Made by a program: the position numbers and the translations under genes. Positions 1 to 4,673 of a DNA stretch of 7,714 bases are shown here, one piece after another (within the stretch, counting starts at the first letter, position 1; every line of letters starts with the position of its first letter). Under the pieces are notes generated by a model. It had not been told where the DNA came from. It did not search any database and saw nothing but the letters and a program-made list of their open reading frames with translations. Location: positions 1 through 7,714 of the forward strand of contig DIVL01000055.1 in assembly GCA_002435825.1 (NCBI GenBank). Direction: 5' to 3'. This stretch comes from Anaerolineaceae bacterium UBA6133 (GTDB lineage: Bacteria > Chloroflexota > Anaerolineae > Anaerolineales > Anaerolineaceae).

Positions 1-49
1 TAATTCGCCATAATGAGAATTGCTGCTGGCAATGTCAGAGCAAAGTGAT

Positions 50-83
50 AATGTCCTAAAAGAGCAAAATAGAAATGTCCTAA
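50..83. repeat. Direct repeat AATGTCCTAA, probable IS end
   Basis: The 10-mer AATGTCCTAA occurs at 50-59 and again at 74-83, with starts 24 bases apart. A shorter AATGTC lies at 31-36. The pair sits just upstream of the transposase remnant, where the left end of an insertion sequence with repeated transposase-binding sites would be. That role is inferred from position. No matching right end or target duplication is visible, so the exact element boundary cannot be set. Confidence 0.45.
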
Positions 84-98
84 TTAAGATTAGGAGCT

Positions 99-362
99 AT
101 GACATGGACAATCGAGATGAGCAGTAAAGAATTAGCCCGCAAAACAGAAGTAGAACGGGTCATAGATCATCGGATCACCCAAAGAGAAGCAGCCAACAAG
201 CTTGGAGTAAGCGAACGACAAATCATGCGCATTCTGCAACGCTATTGACAGGAAGGAGATGGAGGATTAGTTTCAAGAAAGCGCGGAAAACCAAGCAACC
301 GGCGAACGGATACAGAGGTACGGGAAGCCGTGCGGCGATTTATCAAGGACCCGATCAGAGAC
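99..362 (+). pseudogene. Truncated transposase N-terminus (helix-turn-helix, ISNCY-like), with internal stop
   Basis: Reading from ATG 99 gives an N-terminus with the helix-turn-helix segment ITQREAANKLGVSERQIMRI (about residues 26-45). It is followed by an in-frame TGA at 246-248 and then QEGDGGLVSRKRGKPSNRR in the same frame. This order (SKELARKTEVERVI, HTH, RY-x-QEG..GLVSRKRGKPSN) is typical of the N-terminal part of ISNCY-type transposases, where the codon at the TGA usually encodes Arg, so CGA to TGA is the likely change. Similarity fades after about RRFIKDPIRD (near 362), and the DDE catalytic domain, which would need some 300 more residues, is absent. It is therefore both nonsense-mutated and truncated and should be inactive. 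AGGAG at 92-96 is only 2 nt from the ATG; the ATG at 117 is an alternative start. The TGA is not recoded, because TGA terminates the neighbouring HIT gene. Confidence 0.8.
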
Positions 363-420
363 CCTTCCTTTCTTTTGTTTTCACTAAAACTAATAGTATT
401 GGAGCTTCCTCCTTTTTCCC

Positions 421-492
421 TTGACTATCGACTTTTGAAACGCATACTCGGACCAAACGAACCCCCTCACCTTACCCAATATCTGCTAAAAT
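421..492 (+). promoter_or_regulatory. Promoter region of the HIT gene, extended -10 next to the start codon
   Basis: TGCTAAAAT at 484-492 is an extended -10 (TG-n-TAAAAT). Its last base is 7 nt before the ATG at 500, so transcription would begin at about 498-500 and yield a leaderless message. No purine-rich ribosome binding site lies between 480 and 499, which agrees with this. No good -35 sits 17 bp upstream of it. An alternative promoter is TTGACT (421-426) with CATACT (443-448) at 16-bp spacing, which would leave a leader of about 45 nt but still no Shine-Dalgarno. Confidence 0.45.
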
Positions 493-499
493 TGTCCCC

Positions 500-991
500 A
501 TGCAGCACATCTACTCCACCTGGCGCTCGGAATACATCGAGCGGGACAAGCACAACGAAGGTTGCGCCTTCTGCCTTGCCCTCGAAGAACAAGACAGCCC
601 TGAGAACCTGATCTTCCACCGCGGTGAAACTTGCTTTGTGATCCTCAATCTCTTCCCCTACACCAGCGGGCACCTGATGGTCGTGCCTTACACCCACACC
701 AACCAGCTCTCGGACCTCCCCGCTGAGACTCTCAACGAGATGATGCTGCTGGTTCAAAAAGCGGTGTGTGTGATGGAAGAGGTATATCACCCCCAGGGTT
801 TTAACATCGGGCTGAACCTCGGCTCCGCGGCTGGCGCTGGCATCGCCGCCCACATGCATATGCACGTCGTCCCCCGTTGGCAGGGGGATGCCAATTTCAT
901 GTCCGTCATCGGGCAAACACGCGTCATGCCCGAAGACCTCGAACTAACTTACCAGCGCCTCTCCGAAGCCTGGCGAACTGACAGCAACTGA
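500..991 (+). CDS. HIT-family protein, Ap4A phosphorylase/adenylyltransferase-like
   Basis: This 163-residue cytoplasmic protein has the histidine-triad signature HMHMHVV at 118-124. In this superfamily the middle His (H120 here) is the nucleophile that forms a nucleotidyl-His intermediate. The CAFC pair at 22-25 resembles the CxxC zinc-binding motif seen in part of the family. The blocks VILNLFPYTSGHLMVVPY (47-64) and FNIGLNLG..AGAGIAAH (101-118), and VPRW-GDANFM after the triad, match the actinobacterial Rv2613c-type diadenosine-tetraphosphate phosphorylase / ATP adenylyltransferase group better than short HINT proteins. The likely substrates are therefore dinucleoside polyphosphates or other AMP-linked nucleotides, but the exact reaction cannot be read from sequence. 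The length fits a complete single-domain HIT protein. It is transcribed alone and converges on the lipoprotein gene with 27 bp between stop codons. The start is chosen because homology begins close to it and a -10 box abuts it. Confidence 0.88.
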   Translation: MQHIYSTWRSEYIERDKHNEGCAFCLALEEQDSPENLIFHRGETCFVILNLFPYTSGHLMVVPYTHTNQLSDLPAETLNEMMLLVQKAVCVMEEVYHPQGFNIGLNLGSAAGAGIAAHMHMHVVPRWQGDANFMSVIGQTRVMPEDLELTYQRLSEAWRTDSN

Positions 992-1018
992 CGCTGGCAG
1001 TAAGAACCATCCCAAAAC

Positions 1019-1777
1019 TTACTTTTCGCCCAGCGCTTTTATCTCACCAAGTCCGGTCACGCTTTGCGTAATTTGCGGGCTGCCCCAGTAGTTCACACTG
1101 TAGGCGCCTGCCAGGTCGAGGTTCAGCGTCTCCGTTGCCCACACCACCACGTTGGCAGCGCCAATAACTTTCACGCTTACATAGGCACTCTTGAGATCTT
1201 CCGCCTGGTAGTTGGTCCCCCCCGAGACGTTGACCGTGTGATTCTCAGCAATTCCAGAGATGTGGATGTCTCCGCCGCCAGCCAGGGACATGCCCAGGGT
1301 GTTTGCCAACAGGTTATTCATCTTTACATTGGCACCGCCGTTAATGATGATGTTGAGGTTTTCGAGGTTCAGGCCATCCGCATACAGCTCCACCCCGCCA
1401 TCCAGCCTGAAATCGCTCAGGTTGGTAAAGGTGATCGTCAGGGTCAGGCTCTCAGCCCAGTTTTCGAAAAGTTTTTTGTCACGGTAGTGGATCTCAAGCA
1501 CACCATCTTTTACTTCGGTTAGCACCTGGTCCACCACGCGTCGCGAACCTTCGACTGTGATGGAGTGTTCGCTGCCCTGCACCAGGTTCACCTTCGCGCC
1601 GCCATCCATATCAATCCTGGTAAACTCACCCAATTGACGGAGTTCACTCACCAGAACGTTCTGATCCTTTTCATTGGTCGCAGGCGGAGGGGTTGGCGTA
1701 CGGCGGGTAATGCCGCAAGCCATGGTTGTCAGCAACAATACAGACAGGAAAGCTATCAGTCTGAAACGGTTATTCAT
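1019..1777 (-). CDS. Lipoprotein with DUF2807 (putative auto-transporter adhesin head, GIN) domain
   Basis: This 252-residue secreted lipoprotein has a positively charged N-terminus, a hydrophobic stretch (LIAFLSVLLLTTMA) and Cys21 after TMA. That makes a plausible lipobox, so the mature protein would be lipid-anchored outside the cytoplasmic membrane. A short Thr/Pro-rich linker (about 27-35) leads into the repetitive beta-helix domain. The opening motif FTRIDMDGGAKVNLVQG followed by ITVEG, EVKDGVLEI and recurrent short GG/GGAN turns (LDGGVEL, INGGANV, AGGGDI, SGGTNY) is characteristic of DUF2807, whose biochemical role is unknown although surface adhesion has been proposed. The ending YWGSP..TQSVTGLGEI is the usual C-terminal turn of this family. 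It lies 106 bp downstream of the permease gene on the same strand but has its own promoter and a strong ribosome binding site, so it is probably an independent unit. It looks intact. Confidence 0.85.
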   Translation of the reverse strand: MNNRFRLIAFLSVLLLTTMACGITRRTPTPPPATNEKDQNVLVSELRQLGEFTRIDMDGGAKVNLVQGSEHSITVEGSRRVVDQVLTEVKDGVLEIHYRDKKLFENWAESLTLTITFTNLSDFRLDGGVELYADGLNLENLNIIINGGANVKMNNLLANTLGMSLAGGGDIHISGIAENHTVNVSGGTNYQAEDLKSAYVSVKVIGAANVVVWATETLNLDLAGAYSVNYWGSPQITQSVTGLGEIKALGEK

Positions 1778-1780
1778 ATT

Positions 1781-1790
1781 TCACCTCTTT
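1781..1790 (-). promoter_or_regulatory. Strong Shine-Dalgarno for the DUF2807 lipoprotein
   Basis: On the minus strand AAAGAGGTGA precedes ATG 1777 by three bases. It matches the consensus AAGGAGGTGA at 9 of 10 positions and fixes the start codon. Confidence 0.85.
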
Positions 1791-1804
1791 CAAGATCCAA
1801 GTTC

Positions 1805-1834
1805 ATTGTACATTAATTCGCAAGCCACATTCAA
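1805..1834 (-). promoter_or_regulatory. Putative promoter of the DUF2807 lipoprotein
   Basis: The minus strand carries TTGAAT (1829-1834) and TACAAT (1805-1810) with 18 bp between them. Start of transcription would be near 1798, leaving a leader of about 20 nt that holds the strong ribosome binding site. The -10 matches five of six consensus bases and the -35 four of six. Confidence 0.45.
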
Positions 1835-1883
1835 CAACCAATTCTTGATGGGGCTGGCGAGGTGATTCACCAAAAAAGCCTGG

Positions 1884-4109
1884 TTATGACTTCCTGCTGG
1901 TTCCGCGGAATTGCCGTTTTAGCCACGACGCCGCCGGACTTTCATGCTGGCGCAGTACCAGCACCGAGGTGTTGGAACCTCTGACAACTTTGTCGACGAT
2001 TTCGCCAAAAGGCAGCCCGGGCTTGGCTTGTCCTTCGAAGGAGCCGATGATGATCAGGTCATAATCGCGTTCCTGGGCTTCCGCTACGATCGAAGCAGCG
2101 GGATCTTCCCCGCGGATACTATGCAGGTTTGCATTACCCGGAATGTTGCCCAGGGTCGTGATTACCACTTCCTGCAGAAAAGCCATCTGGTCTTCGTAGA
2201 TTTCGTCATCCAGGTCCACATCCACCACGCGCATAAAATCGATGGTTGCGTTATCTGCCTGAGCCAGGTTTTCAGCCAGCTGAATAGCCAGCTTGCAGTG
2301 CAGCCCGCCCCCAACCGGCACAAGAATGTCTTCAATCCGATCGATTCCCCGGTCGAACAAAACCCCGACATTCGTCAGCCCGGAGCGGATGATCGCGTCC
2401 AGGTTTTCACCCAGCTCAACCTGCTTTTCTTCACTGACAGGCCAATTAAAGAGCAGCAAGCGCACGTTGTTATCGCTGCGTATCTCATCGATAATTCCAG
2501 CAGCAGTGGAAGACCCGCTGACTGTCTTGGAATACATCGGAACGTTGCGTTCCACCGCATACTTGATGAATTTTTCAAGCGTGTATTGCCTGGAGCGGTT
2601 CAGTCTCTCACGGGCTTGATCATCTTCTGCCACCTCCCGGTCAACCACCTGCAGCAAGCAAAGATTCATCTCATTATCCGCGTACGCGATGCGCGCGCCA
2701 AGTCTGACGACGTTATCCAGTCCACTGGCATGCTGCATCGGCACCACCAGGCGATAACGCCCAGGGTCCTGGCTGCGCTTGTGCTCGGCTTGCCATGATT
2801 CCGCGCCCAGTTTTATGAAGTAGTAAATCGAAAATGTTGCAAGCACCCCTCCCATAAATATCAACGCCCTCACCTCAGAGTACCGCAGAACAATCAAACA
2901 CACCATGGATGCAATAATCGGAGTGAGGGGAAAAGCCGGCACTTTGAAAGGACGATGAATGTAGGGATACTTTTTGCGCAGGGTGATCATCGACAAGTTC
3001 GAGAGTAATAACACAAACAAGTATCCGCCGGAGGTGATGTAACTCAGGAAATCCACCGCGCCAATCAGCGCGACAAACATCGACACACCGCCGATCAAGA
3101 GAATGGCATAGTAAGGTACACGCGCTTTGTTTAAGCGGGCGAGAAATGCTGGCCAACTGCCATCCCGGCTGAGGGTAAAACTCTCACGCGTGGCTGAAAG
3201 CATGGAAGAATTGATGGAGGTCAAAGCCCCAACCATTCCTGCCATGCCAATCAAAGTTGCTCCAGGCGTGCCGAGGAAGATGCGGATCGTATCAGAAATA
3301 GCCGTTTCGGAACCCGCGATGGTGCTCGAAGTGCCCATCGCCACCGTTACCACCAGCGCATAGACCACTACGATCAGGAACAGGCTGATCATGATCGCAA
3401 GGGGGATATTTTTGGTCGGGTTCTTGATCTCTTCAGCGTCATCCGCGATGACCTCAAAACCTACATACATCGCATAAATTAATGCAATCGTTCTTAAGAT
3501 GACGCCGAAATTGGTCGCTGGATTATCCGAAGCAAACCACCGACCAAAAGGCAACAGCGTGGCGGTGCTGAAGCCGTTGGGCAAGGTGAAGCCGGCGATG
3601 AGGTAAATTGCGAACGCCACCAACAAGCTGCCGCCCATCACCACCTGGATATTGCCAACCTTGGTCACACCCAGAACATTGAGGATCACAAACAGCAGGA
3701 TCGCCCCTATTGCTACCACGCCAATTCCAAACGGGCTCTCGGCAAGCGCGGGCACAAAGACCGAAACCGAGTAGGCAAACCCGACCGCTGATAAAGCAGT
3801 ATAGAATGTGCTCGAAATGCAGTCCATCGAGCCCACCAGGAACGAAAGTATGCCCTTGCCCCAGGCTTCCCGCACGTAAGTCATTGCGCCGCCAGTCTCA
3901 GGGTAGGTGGTGGCGAGTTCGCAGTAGTTTAGCGCGATGCTGAAGCTGAGTATCCCAGCGATAATCACCGCCCAGATTGCTGCAGGTCCTGCCACAGCAG
4001 CGGCATGACCGGTGAGGATAAACACGCCCGATCCAAGCGTGCCGGCTGTACCAAGCATGACCACCTGGACTAAATTCAATTGTCTTTTAAGCGTTCTTTT
4101 TTGAGCCAT
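1884..4109 (-). CDS. APC-superfamily amino-acid permease with two C-terminal UspA-like domains
   Basis: This 741-residue inner-membrane transporter has about 12 hydrophobic segments (roughly residues 12-435) and a long cytoplasmic tail. TM1 carries the canonical APC motif TLGSGVF (24-30), whose unwound GSG binds the substrate carboxylate in characterised APC carriers. TM6 has YVGFEVIADDAEE (215-227), and HRPFKVPAFP (385-394) is the usual loop before TM11. The tail has two Usp-type folds. The first (about 452-586) has weak similarity; the second (about 591-721) starts RIEDILVPVGGG and contains DLIIIGS followed by a glycine-containing loop and SVLVLR, as in UspA. Its G-rich ATP loop is atypical (GSFEG and FGE instead of GxxG and G[ST]). 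The substrate is unknown. The start is set at 4109 (MAQKR) because it aligns with the MAKRK start of the divergent paralogue and gives 741 versus 742 residues. The ATG at 4154 lies in the loop of a hairpin. Confidence 0.9.
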   Translation of the reverse strand: MAQKRTLKRQLNLVQVVMLGTAGTLGSGVFILTGHAAAVAGPAAIWAVIIAGILSFSIALNYCELATTYPETGGAMTYVREAWGKGILSFLVGSMDCISSTFYTALSAVGFAYSVSVFVPALAESPFGIGVVAIGAILLFVILNVLGVTKVGNIQVVMGGSLLVAFAIYLIAGFTLPNGFSTATLLPFGRWFASDNPATNFGVILRTIALIYAMYVGFEVIADDAEEIKNPTKNIPLAIMISLFLIVVVYALVVTVAMGTSSTIAGSETAISDTIRIFLGTPGATLIGMAGMVGALTSINSSMLSATRESFTLSRDGSWPAFLARLNKARVPYYAILLIGGVSMFVALIGAVDFLSYITSGGYLFVLLLSNLSMITLRKKYPYIHRPFKVPAFPLTPIIASMVCLIVLRYSEVRALIFMGGVLATFSIYYFIKLGAESWQAEHKRSQDPGRYRLVVPMQHASGLDNVVRLGARIAYADNEMNLCLLQVVDREVAEDDQARERLNRSRQYTLEKFIKYAVERNVPMYSKTVSGSSTAAGIIDEIRSDNNVRLLLFNWPVSEEKQVELGENLDAIIRSGLTNVGVLFDRGIDRIEDILVPVGGGLHCKLAIQLAENLAQADNATIDFMRVVDVDLDDEIYEDQMAFLQEVVITTLGNIPGNANLHSIRGEDPAASIVAEAQERDYDLIIIGSFEGQAKPGLPFGEIVDKVVRGSNTSVLVLRQHESPAASWLKRQFRGTSRKS

Positions 4110-4120
4110 TTTGACCCATG

Positions 4121-4127
4121 TCCCTTC
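4121..4127 (-). promoter_or_regulatory. Possible ribosome binding site of the left permease
   Basis: GAAGGGA on the minus strand lies 11 nt before ATG 4109. The spacing is longer than ideal but it is the only good purine run near this start. It lies 7 nt after the 3' foot of the leader hairpin (4135-4171), so folding of the hairpin could affect ribosome access. Confidence 0.45.
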
Positions 4128-4134
4128 AATGCAT

Positions 4135-4171
4135 AAGTCCGATTCAAGTGCCATGCACTTTCATCGGACTT
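4135..4171 (-). promoter_or_regulatory. Long dyad-symmetric hairpin in the 5' leader of the left permease
   Basis: Outer arms AAGTCCGAT / ATCGGACTT (9 bp, 4163-4171 with 4135-4143) and inner arms AAGTGC / GCACTT (6 bp, 4155-4160 with 4146-4151) pair perfectly around a 3-nt loop. Between them lies a symmetric 2x2 internal loop. On the minus strand this loop reads GA opposite GA, which in RNA can form tandem sheared G-A pairs, so the transcript of the permease could fold into a nearly continuous 17-step helix. It lies between the predicted transcription start (about 4194) and the ribosome binding site. There is no U-run after it on the minus strand, so it is not a simple terminator. It could be an RNA control element or a protein operator. 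Confidence 0.7.
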
Positions 4172-4200
4172 CAGATTTTTTCTATGCGTTTGTGCTCCTC

Positions 4201-4206
4201 ATTATA
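4201..4206 (-). promoter_or_regulatory. Consensus -10 box for the left permease
   Basis: TATAAT on the minus strand is a perfect -10. No convincing -35 is seen 16-18 bp upstream, so an activator or upstream DNA may be needed. Initiation near 4194 would give a leader of about 85 nt that includes the hairpin at 4135-4171. Confidence 0.5.
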
Positions 4207-4283
4207 TTACTTAACTCGATATCCGCGCATTGAAAAATGAGGCTTCCAAGGTCATCTTGGGCTTTGTTCCGATATTATAGTAG

Positions 4284-4340
4284 GGCGGAATGGCGCTCTC
4301 CTGCCCTCGCGACGCAGCTGCCAGGGTTCGCCACTCCGCC
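4284..4340. repeat. Palindromic unit A1
   Basis: GGCGGAATGGCG (4284-4295) pairs with CGCCACTCCGCC (4329-4340) with 11 of 12 matches, enclosing a 33-nt GC-rich loop that contains a further short CCCT/AGGG stem. Confidence 0.7.
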
Positions 4341-4399
4341 ACAGGAGCGCGTGTTGGAGGTGGTTTTCCGTTTGTCGGACACAGTGCCCGTCAGGGTAG

Positions 4400-4447
4400 T
4401 GAGACCGCATGAGGTTCATAAAAAACCGACATCTTCCCGCGGTCTCA
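4400..4447. repeat. Palindromic unit B1
   Basis: TGAGACCGC (4400-4408) is the exact reverse complement of GCGGTCTCA (4439-4447), with a 30-nt AT-rich loop containing a short A-run. Confidence 0.7.
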
Positions 4448-4471
4448 TTTCGCCAGTGACGGTCTTGGTAG

Positions 4472-4502
4472 GGCGGAATGCGCCTCTTTTGCGCACTCCG
4501 CC
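4472..4502. repeat. Palindromic unit A2
   Basis: GGCGGAATGCGC (4472-4483) pairs with GCGCACTCCGCC (4491-4502) with 11 of 12 matches and a 7-nt loop. In minus-strand RNA the odd pair becomes G-U, so the stem would be unbroken. Confidence 0.72.
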
Positions 4503-4512
4503 GATAATGTGG

Positions 4513-4577
4513 ATGTCGGAGTGAGACCGCATAAGGCTTAAAAATTACTAACATCTTCTCGCGATCTCATTCCGACC
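4513..4577. repeat. Palindromic unit B2
   Basis: GTCGGAGTGAGACCGC (starting at 4515) pairs with GCGATCTCATTCCGAC (ending at 4576), with 14 of 16 positions complementary and a loop of about 30 nt. It is the same design as B1 with a longer arm. Confidence 0.68.
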
Positions 4578-4617
4578 TACGTCTCGCTTTAGTCAACCCA
4601 AATCATCGAGAAAACAC

Positions 4618-4632
4618 AGCACCCAAAGTGCT
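4618..4632 (+). promoter_or_regulatory. Small dyad overlapping the right permease promoter
   Basis: AGCAC (4618-4622) and GTGCT (4628-4632) are perfect inverted repeats separated by 5 nt. The right arm overlaps the extended -10. A repressor site is possible. The half-site AAAGTGC also occurs in the leader hairpin of the divergent paralogue. Confidence 0.35.
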
Positions 4633-4637
4633 ATAAT
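4629..4637 (+). promoter_or_regulatory. Extended -10 promoter of the right permease
   Basis: TGCTATAAT is a perfect extended -10 (TG-n-TATAAT). No -35 is recognisable, as is common for extended -10 promoters. Initiation near 4644 would give a leader of about 30 nt that contains the ribosome binding site. Confidence 0.65.
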
Positions 4638-4664
4638 TCCAGCCAGCAAACAAACCATTGTTTT

Positions 4665-4669
4665 GGAGA
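4665..4669 (+). promoter_or_regulatory. Ribosome binding site of the right permease
   Basis: GGAGA lies 4 nt before ATG 4674, supporting this start over any downstream ATG. Confidence 0.65.
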
Positions 4670-4673
4670 TAGT

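Larger units (their letters stand above)
4280..4580. repeat. Mosaic of four palindromic repeat units (BIME/MITE-like)
   Basis: Two related modules follow each other, each made of one GC-rich palindrome (type A) and one longer palindrome (type B). Module 1 spans about 4280-4456 and module 2 spans 4468-4580. Both begin with the identical 13-mer GTAGGGCGGAATG (4280-4292 and 4468-4480). The right end, CATTCCGACCTAC (4568-4580), is its reverse complement with one mismatch. The type B units contain the shared strings AGTGAGACCGCAT and ACATCTTC. The layout resembles paired, oppositely oriented REP sequences or a small non-autonomous mobile element; no transposase lies inside. No credible gene is encoded here. 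Confidence 0.75.

Noticed and set aside
246..248. Recoded TGA (selenocysteine or Trp) in the transposase
   Set aside because: The gene is truncated anyway, the position is normally Arg in the family, no selenocysteine insertion structure is apparent, and TGA is a true stop for the HIT gene.
467..916. 149-codon open frame antisense to the HIT gene
   Set aside because: The HIT frame has catalytic motifs and family-wide conservation, and this one has none.
1944..2798. Long open frame of 284 codons on the plus strand
   Set aside because: It lies fully antisense to the permease, within its Usp tail. It has no recognisable domain or ribosome binding site and is explained by codon bias of the real gene.
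4110..4154. Upstream ATG at 4154 as the start of the left permease
   Set aside because: The 15 extra residues have no counterpart in the paralogue, this ATG is the loop of the leader hairpin, and MAQKR aligns with MAKRK.
4135..4180. Intrinsic terminator on the plus strand (stem followed by TTTTTT near 4175)
   Set aside because: No plus-strand gene reads into it and the T-run begins a few bases away from the stem. A leader element for the minus-strand gene is the better explanation, though a role against antisense transcripts is not excluded.
4237..4554. Open frames on both strands across the intergenic region
   Set aside because: They are made almost wholly of palindromic repeat units, have low-complexity Arg/Pro-rich translations and lack Shine-Dalgarno sites.
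4280..4580. CRISPR array
   Set aside because: Only two copies of each repeat, of unequal module length, with palindromic arms that differ between copies and no regular spacers or cas genes.
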